The translations under genes were made by a program, and so were the position numbers. Shown here piece after piece: positions 51,298 to 59,434 of a DNA stretch of 64,000 bases. The notes beneath the pieces were generated by a model. It was not told the DNA's origin. It worked only from the letters and a program-made list of their open reading frames with translations, and ran no database searches. This DNA is from Salinirussus salinus (GTDB taxonomy: Archaea > Halobacteriota > Halobacteria > Halobacteriales > Haloarculaceae), in assembly GCF_009831455.1 (NCBI RefSeq), contig NZ_WOWO01000003.1, forward strand, positions 62,001 to 126,000, given 5' to 3'. Within the stretch, counting starts at the first letter, position 1. Every line of letters starts with the position of its first letter.

Positions 51298-52173
51298 ATG
51301 AAAGTCGGACTCTGCTACTCCCGGATCCGGAAAGACGAGAAACTCCTGCTCGGGGAGCTTCGCGACCGGGGACACGAGGTCGCCAAGGTCGACGTCCGCC
51401 GCCAGCGCTTCGGCCTCGAGGAGCCGCCGGCGGACATGGCCGGCGTCGACGTGCTCGTCGACCGGTGTCTCGCAACCAGCCGGAGCCGCTACGTCACCCG
51501 CTTTGCCGACGCCTACGGGATCCCCATCGTCAACGGCGCCGAGACCGCCCGGATCTGTGCGGATAAAGTCGAGAACTCCCTGGCGCTCGCGGGGGCGGGC
51601 GTTCCCACGCCGAGGACCGAGGTCGCGTTCACCAAGGACACGGCTCTGGAGATCGTCGAGGACTTCGGCTACCCGTGCGTGCTCAAGCCCGTCGTCGGGT
51701 CGTGGGGCCGGCTGATGGCGAAACTCGAGTCCCGGTCGGCCGCCGAGGCCGTCCTCGAGCACAAGGAGACGCTGGGCCACTACGAGCACAAGGTCTTCTA
51801 CGTCCAGGAGTTCGTCGAGAAGCCCGGCCGCGACATCCGCGTGGTCGCCACCGACGGCGAGCCCGTCGCGGCGATGGTCCGCTCCTCGGACCACTGGCTG
51901 ACGAACGCCGCCAAGGGCGCCGACGTCGAGCCCTTCGAGCTGGACGAGGCGGCCCGCGACCTGGTCGCGCGGGCCAGCGACGCCGTCGGCGGTGGGCTGT
52001 TGGGCGTCGATCTGATGGAAACCGGGGTCGACGAGAGCGGCGAGCCCACGGGCTACACCGTCCACGAGGTCAACCACACCGTCGAGTTCAAGGCCCTGAA
52101 CGACGCCGTCGACGCCGACGTCCCCGCGCGGGTCGTCGACTGGCTGGAGACCGTGCCGGAGGTGCACGCATGA
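51298..52173 (+). CDS. argX: Glutamate--LysW ligase ArgX
   Basis: This 291-residue ATP-grasp enzyme ligates glutamate to LysW. It starts MKVGLCYSRIRKDEKLL. PCVLKPVVGSWGRLMAKLES is the glycine-rich ATP loop, and FVEKPGRDIRVVATDGEPV and VHEVNHTVEFK are the nucleotide and metal site strands. The family is RimK-like (LysX/ArgX). No second set of lysine genes is here, so by context it serves arginine synthesis. It has an ATGA overlap with argC. Confidence 0.93.
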   Translation: MKVGLCYSRIRKDEKLLLGELRDRGHEVAKVDVRRQRFGLEEPPADMAGVDVLVDRCLATSRSRYVTRFADAYGIPIVNGAETARICADKVENSLALAGAGVPTPRTEVAFTKDTALEIVEDFGYPCVLKPVVGSWGRLMAKLESRSAAEAVLEHKETLGHYEHKVFYVQEFVEKPGRDIRVVATDGEPVAAMVRSSDHWLTNAAKGADVEPFELDEAARDLVARASDAVGGGLLGVDLMETGVDESGEPTGYTVHEVNHTVEFKALNDAVDADVPARVVDWLETVPEVHA

Positions 52174-53207
52174 CCTACACCGCAAGTGTCGTCGGCGGGT
52201 CGGGCTTCACCGGCGGCGAGCTGCTGCGGGTGCTGGACGGTCACCCCGAGTTCGAGGTCGTCCAGGCCACCAGCCGCTCGCGCACCAACAAGACGGTCGG
52301 GTACTCGCATCCCAACCTCCGGCACCTCGATTTGCGCTTCTCCGATCCCGAAGAGCTGGAGTCGGTAGACGTGCTCTTCGCCGCCACCCCCCACGGCGTC
52401 TCGATGGGCGAGATCGACCGGTTCCGCGAGGCGGCCGAGACGGTCGTCGACCTCTCGGCGGACTTCCGGCTCGACACCGAGGCGGAGTACGAGGAGTGGT
52501 ACGACGGCCACGAGCGGCCCGAACTCCTGGAGGAGTCGGTGTACGCCCTGCCGGAGCTCAACCGCGAGGCGCTGCCCGGCGCCGACCTGATCGCCGCAGG
52601 GGGCTGTAACGCGACGGCGACGATCCTGGGGCTCATGCCGCTCGTGGAGGAGGGCGTGCTGACCGGCGACGAGCAGGTCGTCGTCGACGTGAAGGTGGGC
52701 TCCAGCGAGGGTGGCGCGGGCGGCGGCGAGGCCGCCTCCCACCCCGAGCGCTCGGGCGTCGTCAGACCGTACGCCCCGACGGGCCACCGCCACGAGGCCG
52801 AGATCGAGGCCTTCCTCGGGCTCGACGTCTCCTTTACCGTCCACGCGGTGGACATGACCCGGGGCGCGTCGGCGACGTGTCACGTCTTCCCCGGCGAGCC
52901 CGTCTCGAAAGGGGACCTGTGGGGCGCCTACCGGGGCGCCTACGAGGAGGAACCGTTCGTCGAGCTGGTCGCGGGCGGCGGGGGGGTGTACCGCTACCCC
53001 GAGCCCAAGGCCGTCGCGGGCACCAACCGCGCGGAGGTCGGCTTCGAGCTCGACCCCTCGAACAAGCGTATCGTCTGTTTCGCCGCGATAGACAACATGC
53101 TCAAAGGCTCCGCGGGCCAGGCCGTCCACGCCGCCAACGTCGCGCTCGGGGTCGAGGAGACGGCCGGCCTGGACTTCCGCGGGCTGCACCCTGTCGGCGC
53201 ACCATGA
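52170..53207 (+). CDS. argC: LysW-bound glutamyl-phosphate reductase ArgC
   Basis: This 345-residue NADPH-dependent reductase converts the LysW-linked gamma-glutamyl phosphate to the semialdehyde. Nucleotide binding is at SVVGGSGFTGGELLRVL. The catalytic Cys is in AAGGCNATATILGLMPL, and His is in the VHAVDMTRGASATCHV stretch. It is the LysW-dependent type by its neighbours. Overlaps on both sides are 4-bp ATGA. Confidence 0.95.
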   Translation: MTYTASVVGGSGFTGGELLRVLDGHPEFEVVQATSRSRTNKTVGYSHPNLRHLDLRFSDPEELESVDVLFAATPHGVSMGEIDRFREAAETVVDLSADFRLDTEAEYEEWYDGHERPELLEESVYALPELNREALPGADLIAAGGCNATATILGLMPLVEEGVLTGDEQVVVDVKVGSSEGGAGGGEAASHPERSGVVRPYAPTGHRHEAEIEAFLGLDVSFTVHAVDMTRGASATCHVFPGEPVSKGDLWGAYRGAYEEEPFVELVAGGGGVYRYPEPKAVAGTNRAEVGFELDPSNKRIVCFAAIDNMLKGSAGQAVHAANVALGVEETAGLDFRGLHPVGAP

Positions 53208-54064
53208 TAGTCATCAAGATCGGGGGTGCCCGCGCGGTCGACCCCGCGGGCGCGCTCGCGGACGTGGCAGCGCTCGTCAAAAGCGAGGCGGAGGGCGGGG
53301 ACCACGAGGCCGAGGACGTGGTCGTGGTCCACGGCGGCTCGACGGCCGTCGACGAGACCCTCGAGCGGCTGGGCATCGAGCCGGAGTACGTCGAGACTCC
53401 CTCGGGCGTCAAGGGTCGGTTCACCGACGAGGAGACCATGGAGGTCTTCGAGATGGTGATGCCCGGACTGGTGAACACCGAACTCGTCGCCAGCCTGCAA
53501 AGCGAGGGCGTCGACGCCGTCGGGCTCTCGGGTGTGGACGGCAAACTCCTGCACGGCCCCCGGAAGTCGGCGGTCCGGGTCGTCGAGGACGGCAAGCGGA
53601 AGGTCCGCCGGGGCGACCACTCCGGCACGCCAAGGGAGGTCAACGCCGACCTGCTGGCCGGGCTTGTCGCCGACGGCTACACCCCGGTCGTGAGCCCGCC
53701 GATGGCCGGCGCTGATGACGACGCAATCACGCCGGTCAACACGGACGCCGACCGCGCGGCGGCGGCCATCGCCGGCGCGCTCGACGCGACCCTGCTGTTG
53801 CTGACGGACGTCCCCGGCATCCTCGAGGACCCGGACGACCGGAGCACGCTGGTCCGCGAGGTCGACGAGCCCGCGGAGTGGGACCACCTGCAGTCACTCG
53901 CGGAGGGAGGCATGGGCCGGAAGGTGATGGCCGCCGGCGAGGCCCTGGAGGGCGGCGCCGCCGAAGTGGTGGTCGCGGACGCGAACCTCGACCGGCCGGT
54001 GATGACCGCCCTGGAGGGAGACGGGACACATATCTATCCGGACGCCCTGGAGGGGGACACATGA
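53204..54064 (+). CDS. argB: LysW-glutamate kinase ArgB
   Basis: This 286-residue amino acid kinase phosphorylates the LysW-bound glutamate. IVIKIGGARAVDP and VVVHGGSTAVDETLERLG are the ATP phosphate loops. GLSGVDGKLLHGPRK and LTDVPGILEDPDD are the substrate and divalent site blocks, and GGMGRKVMAAGEALEGGA is the C-terminal Lys motif. It belongs to the acetylglutamate kinase-like LysZ/ArgB family. Confidence 0.95.
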   Translation: MIVIKIGGARAVDPAGALADVAALVKSEAEGGDHEAEDVVVVHGGSTAVDETLERLGIEPEYVETPSGVKGRFTDEETMEVFEMVMPGLVNTELVASLQSEGVDAVGLSGVDGKLLHGPRKSAVRVVEDGKRKVRRGDHSGTPREVNADLLAGLVADGYTPVVSPPMAGADDDAITPVNTDADRAAAAIAGALDATLLLLTDVPGILEDPDDRSTLVREVDEPAEWDHLQSLAEGGMGRKVMAAGEALEGGAAEVVVADANLDRPVMTALEGDGTHIYPDALEGDT

Positions 54065-55191
54065 GCGGCTTCGTCTTCGCCGAGAAGCCCATCCGGATCG
54101 AGGAGGGCGACGGCGTCTACCTCTACGACGACTCGGGGACGGAGTACCTCGACGCCGGCGCCAGCTACGCCTGTGTCCCGCTGGGCCACGGCCACGAGGC
54201 CGTCCAGACGGCCGTCCGCGACCAGCTCGACCGGCTGACCTACGTCCAGGCCTCCTACCCCGTCGGAGTCCGGACCGAGCTGTACGAGCTGCTGGCCGAC
54301 ACCGCCCCCGGCGACATCGGGAAGACCTGGCTCTGTAACTCCGGGACTGAGGCGAACGAGGCCGCGCTGAAGTTCGCCCGCGCCGCCACCGGCGAGGGGC
54401 AGACGAAGATCATCGCCACCATGCAGGGCTTTCACGGCCGCACCATGGGAGCGCTGTCGACGACCTGGAAGGACAAGTACAAGAAACCCTACGAGCCCCT
54501 GGTCGGGGACGTCGACTTCGTTCCGTATGGTGACGCGGACGCGGTCCGGGAGGCCGTCGACGACGAGACCGCCGCGGTGATCGTCGAGCCCATCCAGGGG
54601 GAGGGCGGGATCAACCCCCCCACGAAGGAGTTCCTCGAGGCCGCCCGCGAGGCGACCGACGAGGCGGGCGCGGCCCTGGTCTTCGACGAGGTCCAGACCG
54701 GGATGGGCCGGACGGGGACGCTGTGGGCCGCCGAGTGGACCGGCGTCGTCCCGGACATGCTCACCACCGCGAAGGGGCTGGGCAACGGCCTGCCCGTCGG
54801 CGCCACCCTGTGCCGGGACTGGGTCGCGGAGGACTACGGCTCCCACGCCTCCACCTTCTCCGGCGGGCCGGTCATCTCGGCGGCCGCGAAGGCGACCGTC
54901 GAGACCGTCCGCGGGGAGGACCTGCCCGCCCACGCCGCGGACGTGGGGGCGTACCTCCGCGAGGAGCTGGCGGGAACGCTCGAAAACGCCCGCGAGGTCC
55001 GGGGCGAGGGGCTGATGGTCGGTGTCGAGGTCAAGCGGGGCGCCAACCGCTATCTGAAGCAGCTTGCCATGGACCACCAGGTGCTGGCGCTGCCGGCGGG
55101 CCGGACCGTCGTCCGGTTGCTCCCGCCGCTGACCCTCGAGCGGAAGCACGCCGACCGTATCGTCGAGGCGATGGCGGAGGTGGTCGGATGA
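54061..55191 (+). CDS. argD: LysW-bound semialdehyde aminotransferase ArgD
   Basis: This 376-residue class III PLP aminotransferase works on the LysW-bound glutamate semialdehyde to give the ornithine precursor. NSGTEANEAALKFAR and GFHGRTMGALS are substrate and phosphate sites. FDEVQTGMGRTG holds the PLP Asp. Lys in TTAKGLGNGLPVG is the Schiff base residue. It overlaps neighbours by 4 bp. Confidence 0.95.
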   Translation: MSGFVFAEKPIRIEEGDGVYLYDDSGTEYLDAGASYACVPLGHGHEAVQTAVRDQLDRLTYVQASYPVGVRTELYELLADTAPGDIGKTWLCNSGTEANEAALKFARAATGEGQTKIIATMQGFHGRTMGALSTTWKDKYKKPYEPLVGDVDFVPYGDADAVREAVDDETAAVIVEPIQGEGGINPPTKEFLEAAREATDEAGAALVFDEVQTGMGRTGTLWAAEWTGVVPDMLTTAKGLGNGLPVGATLCRDWVAEDYGSHASTFSGGPVISAAAKATVETVRGEDLPAHAADVGAYLREELAGTLENAREVRGEGLMVGVEVKRGANRYLKQLAMDHQVLALPAGRTVVRLLPPLTLERKHADRIVEAMAEVVG

Positions 55192-56297
55192 CGACCGCCC
55201 AGCGCGCGGCGACCGAGTCCCGGGAGCTGCTGGAGAAGCTGGTCTCGGTCCCCTCGGTCACCGGCGACGAGCGGGCCTGCGCCGAGCAGCTGAAGGGGTA
55301 CTTCGAGCGCCACGGCCGGGAGGCATACGTCGACGAGGTCGGGAACCTCCGGGCGCCCGCCGACGACGGCGTCCTCCTGACCTCCCACATCGACACCGTT
55401 CCCGGGGACATCCCCGTCCGGGTCGAGGAGATGCCCCACGTCGACGTCCGCTGGGGTGGCGACGAACCACCGGAAGGCATCGAGGGTACCGGCACGGTCG
55501 ACGTGCTCTGGGGCCGGGGGAGCGTCGACGCGAAGGGCCCGCTTGCTGCGATGGCCGTCGCCGCGGTCCGGACGGGCGCAAGCTTCGCCGGCGTCGTCGG
55601 CGAGGAGGTCGACTCCCGGGGCGGGCGCCACCTCGTCGAGGACCGCCCGGCCCCCGACGCCGTCATCAACGGCGAACCGTCCGGCTGGGAGGGGATCACC
55701 CTCGGGTACCGGGGCCTGCTCGCGGGCACCTACGTCGCCACCTCCGAGTCCGGTCACTCCTCGCGGCCCGACGCGAACGCCATCCAGGAGGGGATCGCGT
55801 GGTGGAACCGCGTCGAGGAGGAGTTCGGCCACGACGAGTGGGTCCCCGTCTTCGAGCGCGTGACGCCCAAGCCCGTCTCCTTCGAGGGCGGGATGACCGA
55901 CGACGGGCTCTCCGTGGAGACCACCATCGACGTCCAGCTCCGGGTCCCCCCGGAGTTCACCACCGACGAGGTCCGCGAGATCGCGGACGGTCACCTCGAA
56001 CTCGGGACGGTCAACTGGGACGACAGGGTGGAGCCGGTGATGCAGAGCCCCCGGACCCCCGTCGCGCGGGCGTTCCGCGCGGCCATCCGCGGGCGCGGGG
56101 GGGACCCCCGCCTGCTCCGCAAGACCGGCACCAGCGACATGAACGTCTACGCACAGCACTGGGACTGTCCGATGGTCACCTACGGCCCCGGTAACTCCGA
56201 CCTGGACCACGCGCCGAACGAACACCTCGGGCTGGCCGAGTACGACGAGACCGTGGCCATCCTCGAGGACGTCACCGAGCGCCTGCTGGAGGAATGA
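55188..56297 (+). CDS. argE: LysW-ornithine hydrolase ArgE/LysK-like
   Basis: This 369-residue M20 zinc carboxypeptidase releases ornithine from LysW. VLLTSHIDTVPGD has the first metal His and Asp, and GRGSVDAKGPLAAM the metal Asp. VVGEEVDSRGG holds the base and metal Glu. ATSESGHSSRPDA is the dimer domain, and the last metal His is in DHAPNEHLGLAEYD. In this operon it is the LysW-specific form, often also called lysK. Confidence 0.93.
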   Translation: MTTAQRAATESRELLEKLVSVPSVTGDERACAEQLKGYFERHGREAYVDEVGNLRAPADDGVLLTSHIDTVPGDIPVRVEEMPHVDVRWGGDEPPEGIEGTGTVDVLWGRGSVDAKGPLAAMAVAAVRTGASFAGVVGEEVDSRGGRHLVEDRPAPDAVINGEPSGWEGITLGYRGLLAGTYVATSESGHSSRPDANAIQEGIAWWNRVEEEFGHDEWVPVFERVTPKPVSFEGGMTDDGLSVETTIDVQLRVPPEFTTDEVREIADGHLELGTVNWDDRVEPVMQSPRTPVARAFRAAIRGRGGDPRLLRKTGTSDMNVYAQHWDCPMVTYGPGNSDLDHAPNEHLGLAEYDETVAILEDVTERLLEE

Positions 56298-57196
56298 TGG
56301 ACCTGGTAGACATCGACGACCTGAGCGTCACGGACCTGGGCGCCGTGCTCGACCGCGCGGCCGAACTGAAGGCCGGAAGCGGCCCGGAGGCGGGGACGAG
56401 CGCCGGCCAGCCCCTCGACGGACAGACGCTGGCGATGATCTTCGAGAAACCCTCGACGCGAACGCGTGTCTCCTTCGAGACCGGCATGACCCAGCTGGGC
56501 GGGCACGCCATCTTCCTTGGTCCCGACGACATCCACCTGGGCCACGGCGAGCCGATCAGGGACACCGCCCGCGCGGTCTCCCGGTACGCCGACTTCATCA
56601 TGGCGCGGGTGTTCGACCACACGGACGTCGAGGGACTGGCGGAGTACGCCACCGTCCCGGTGGTCAACGGGCTGACCGACGACGCCCACCCCTGCCAGAC
56701 GCTCGCGGACCTTTTGACCGTCCGCGAGAAGTTCGGCTTCGACAGCCACGTCGCGTGGGTCGGGGACGGCAACAACGTCTGCCAGTCCTTCGTGCTCGGG
56801 GCGGCGATGGTCGGGCTGGACGTGACCGTCGCCACCCCCGAGGGGTACGGCATCGACGACGCCGTCTACGAGCGCGCGGCCGAACTCGGGGATCCGCCCG
56901 AGCGCACGACCGACCCCGAAGCCGCCGTGGCCGACGCCGACGTCGTCTACACGGACGTCTGGGTCTCGATGGGCCAGGAGGACGAACGCGAGGAGAAGCT
57001 CCGGGCCTTCGAGGGCTTCCAAGTGACGACCGAACTGCTGGGCGACCGGCCGCTGATGCACTGCCTGCCGGCCCACCGCGGCGAGGAGGTCACCGACGAG
57101 GCCCTGGAGAGCGACAACGCCATCGTCTGGGACCAGGCGGAAAACCGGATGCACGCGCAGAACGGCCTGCTGGTGTGGCTGGCAGAACGGTCGTGA
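56294..57196 (+). CDS. argF: Ornithine carbamoyltransferase
   Basis: This 300-residue enzyme makes citrulline from ornithine and carbamoyl phosphate. MIFEKPSTRTRVSFETGM contains the STRTR carbamoyl phosphate motif. NGLTDDAHPCQTLADLLT has the HPCQ motif. GDGNNVCQSFV is the ornithine site, and LPAHRGEEVTDEALE carries the HCLPAHRG motif. It is the last gene of the operon. The final 23 codons are repeated downstream (57293-57358). Confidence 0.95.
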   Translation: MMDLVDIDDLSVTDLGAVLDRAAELKAGSGPEAGTSAGQPLDGQTLAMIFEKPSTRTRVSFETGMTQLGGHAIFLGPDDIHLGHGEPIRDTARAVSRYADFIMARVFDHTDVEGLAEYATVPVVNGLTDDAHPCQTLADLLTVREKFGFDSHVAWVGDGNNVCQSFVLGAAMVGLDVTVATPEGYGIDDAVYERAAELGDPPERTTDPEAAVADADVVYTDVWVSMGQEDEREEKLRAFEGFQVTTELLGDRPLMHCLPAHRGEEVTDEALESDNAIVWDQAENRMHAQNGLLVWLAERS

Positions 57197-57292
57197 GCGG
57201 AGCGAACGAGCGCTTTTTCACCCACGTTTTTGCCGCGGGGGTCGAAGCGAGCGCAGCGAGCGAGAGCCCCCGCGGCAAAAAGGTGGCTGCCG
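57197..57292 (+). repeat. Short hairpin element D after argF
   Basis: This 96-bp segment shares only the T/A-tract end of the dispersed elements: GCTTTTTCACCCACG, then TTTTTGCCGCGGGGG (57227-57241) pairing perfectly with CCCCCGCGGCAAAAA (57267-57281). The pairing extends outward to 19 of 20 bp through CCAC/GTGG. The loop is 25 nt. The left part of the family is missing. It lies between two copies of the argF 3' end. Confidence 0.8.
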
Positions 57293-57358
57293 GACCGGGC
57301 CGAGAACCGGATGCACGCGCAGAACGGGCTGCTCGTGTGGCTGGCAGAACGGTCGTGA
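57293..57358 (+). pseudogene. argF: Duplicated argF 3'-end fragment
   Basis: This stretch repeats the last 22 codons of argF with the stop, exactly 162 bp downstream of the original. Five differences are seen across about 68 bp; four fall in third codon positions and do not change the residue, and one changes Gln to Arg. It has no start and no ribosome site, so it is not expressed as an intact protein. The pattern points to two alleles that diverged under coding selection rather than to a fresh duplication. Confidence 0.85.
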
Positions 57359-57450
57359 GCGAGCGTCTCTGTGCCAGCTCCCCGTCGCATACTAAACCGC
57401 GGATTTGACTTACGCCAACGGATATACGTCTCTCGCGGCTCTTTGCTGGT

Positions 57451-57879
57451 ATGGAACACCGCTTCTCGGGCCGTCTCGGACGGCGTCAGATGCTCGCCGC
57501 GATGGTGGCGGCTGGTACGACGAGTATCGCGGGATGTTCGTCGTTTCTGGACCGCGGCGGGGTCGGAGACAGTGGCGCGACGGACGTGGTCGTCCACAAC
57601 GTCGCATCCGAAAGCAGGGTAGTCTCGGTCACGGTCACGGACACGAACGCCGAGGAGCCGCATACCGACAGAACGCTGGACATCGCTCCGGGGGAGATCG
57701 TTGACCCGGTGAACTCCGGGAAACTCCCGACCAACACCAGCGGTTACACCGTCGAGGTGGCTGTGGAGAGCGGACCGAGCGAGACGTTCGAGTGGACCGA
57801 CCCCACAGTCCAGCTCGCGCCGCTTTGGGTGCAGATAGACGACACTCGAAACATCAAATTCCTTCTTCAAGCGGGATAG
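57451..57879 (+). CDS. Tat-type lipoprotein, unknown
   Basis: This 142-residue protein has a twin-arginine signal (LGRRQMLAAMVAAGTTSIAG) with lipobox IAGC. The mature part is a single beta-rich domain (about 40-140; TDVVVHNVASESRVVSVTVT, alternating strands) with no catalytic motif. It resembles many small haloarchaeal lipoproteins of unknown role. The upstream GGATATACG (57419-57427) is TATA-like, about 27 nt before the ATG. Confidence 0.75.
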   Translation: MEHRFSGRLGRRQMLAAMVAAGTTSIAGCSSFLDRGGVGDSGATDVVVHNVASESRVVSVTVTDTNAEEPHTDRTLDIAPGEIVDPVNSGKLPTNTSGYTVEVAVESGPSETFEWTDPTVQLAPLWVQIDDTRNIKFLLQAG

Positions 57880-57993
57880 GCTGTCTCGATGGCCGTATGC
57901 TTCTGCCGCGTACCGGTCCCGGAGCGGAAACACACCTCAGAAGCAACCCCCGCTTTCGCCCACCCTTTTGCCCGCTCGACACCAGAGAGGAGT

Positions 57994-58512
57994 ATGCCCA
58001 CAGTCAGACAGCTCTGGACCGCGCCGGCGGGAGGGGAGCCGATGGAGGCCTGCGACTCGGTCACCGCGGTCGCAAACGGCGGCCTGCGCGGCGACCGCTA
58101 CTTCACCGGCGAGGGCTACTACTCGCCCTATGACGTCTGTCAGGTCACCTTCGTCGACAGCCGGGCGCTCGCCCGCATCGACGAGGAGTACGGCATCGAC
58201 CTGACCGACGGGCGCCACCGCCGCAACGTCGTCGTCGACGCGGACGTGGTAGACCTCCTGCAGGTCCGCTTTCGCGTGGGCGGGGCGGTCTTCGAGGGGA
58301 CCCGGCGGCGGCCACCCTGTGCTCACGTCGAGCAGGTCGCCGGCGAGGCGGGCGTGGCGGAGGCGCTGGGCGAGGAACGCGGCGGGGTCTGTGCAGATGT
58401 AGTCGAGGGCGGCGACGTAGCTGTGGGGGACGAACTGGTCGTGGAGGAGCGCTACGACGAGCCGGAGAAGCTGGCCGCGGCGATCCGGGAGCGGTACGAG
58501 AGAGAGGAGTAA
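57994..58512 (+). CDS. MOSC-domain protein
   Basis: This 172-residue protein carries a MOSC (molybdenum cofactor sulfurase C-terminal) domain. The conserved GLRGDRYFTGEGYYS block and TDGRHRRNVVVDADVV are present, and the Cys in RRPPCAHVEQ is the conserved MOSC Cys. These proteins handle Moco-bound sulfur or detoxify N-hydroxylated compounds. The substrate here is unknown. It is convergent with the GTP cyclohydrolase III gene, 15 bp apart. Confidence 0.88.
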   Translation: MPTVRQLWTAPAGGEPMEACDSVTAVANGGLRGDRYFTGEGYYSPYDVCQVTFVDSRALARIDEEYGIDLTDGRHRRNVVVDADVVDLLQVRFRVGGAVFEGTRRRPPCAHVEQVAGEAGVAEALGEERGGVCADVVEGGDVAVGDELVVEERYDEPEKLAAAIRERYEREE

Positions 58513-58527
58513 AGCCCCGAGCGCGGC

Positions 58528-59289
58528 CTACCAGCCGAGTTCGACGCTGGAGCCGTTCTCCCGGCAGTCCTCCAGGGCGTGTTTGGCGTCCATCCCGGCG
58601 GTCTGGGCGGTCCGGGCGCGGCCGACGCCGACCTTGAGCTCGACGCCGACGGCGTCCTCGACGTGGGCGACCGCGTCGCGGTAGCCGGCCTCCTCGACGT
58701 CCGAGCAGACCGCGATGACGTTGTCCCCGCCGACGAAGAAGGCGAGCGAGTCGTGGGCCCGGCGCATGTACCGCATGAGCTCGGCGTAGCCCTGCTCGAT
58801 GTGGATGAAGGTGTCGAACTCGTTGAGCTGGTCGGTGTACTTCCCGGTGGCGTCGTCGACGTCGAAGTGGGCGATCTGGACATCCTCGTCGCTGCGGTCG
58901 GCCTCGGCGAGGGTCTCCCCGCGGAGGATCTCCCGGCGCTCGCTGTCCTGGGCGGAGCCGGCGTCCTGGAGCCGGTCGGAGGCCCGCCCCAGCGCCTCGA
59001 TGGGGGAAGGGCCGGCGGCGACGCTCATGCTCGCGGTCACGGGGTAACGGTTGGCGATGGACTCCTGGATCAGCCGGTGGGCGTCCATCCCGAGCCCGTT
59101 GGTGACGGTGAGCATGTTATCGAAGCGGGCGAAGAAGGCATACCCCTCGCGGTTGCCGACCAGCTGGGAGATGTCGGCGTAGAGCCGCGACTGGAGCGTC
59201 TGCAGGTCGACCTCGCGGCGCGGCTCCGGGGTCGTCGTCCACGGGCCGTAGTTGTCGATCTGGATCAGGGTGACCTGCGTGTTCGTCAC
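58528..59289 (-). CDS. arfA: GTP cyclohydrolase III (archaeal riboflavin/F420 pathway)
   Basis: This 253-residue enzyme opens the GTP ring to a formylamino-pyrimidine, the first archaeal step towards riboflavin and FO. It starts at GTG (59289): VTLIQIDNYGPWTTTPEPRR is the family's opening. FARFDNMLTVTNG and FFVGGDNVIAV are the two GGDN/RFDN-like nucleotide-cyclase-type motifs from its internal repeat. Together with ribE at 17.1 kb it supports a complete archaeal flavin route. Confidence 0.94.
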   Translation of the reverse strand: MTNTQVTLIQIDNYGPWTTTPEPRREVDLQTLQSRLYADISQLVGNREGYAFFARFDNMLTVTNGLGMDAHRLIQESIANRYPVTASMSVAAGPSPIEALGRASDRLQDAGSAQDSERREILRGETLAEADRSDEDVQIAHFDVDDATGKYTDQLNEFDTFIHIEQGYAELMRYMRRAHDSLAFFVGGDNVIAVCSDVEEAGYRDAVAHVEDAVGVELKVGVGRARTAQTAGMDAKHALEDCRENGSSVELGW

Positions 59290-59434
59290 GGTACCCCCGC
59301 TTCGTGAGGGGCCGATATGGGTGTTTTGAAGACTGGCAGGTATCGACGGGCGGGGATCTTGAAGAGCTGTCTTCGTGTCAGCCGCGGCGCCGAAAGCGCG
59401 GCAGATTTTTCCACGGCCAGTGTGGAGCCAGTCC

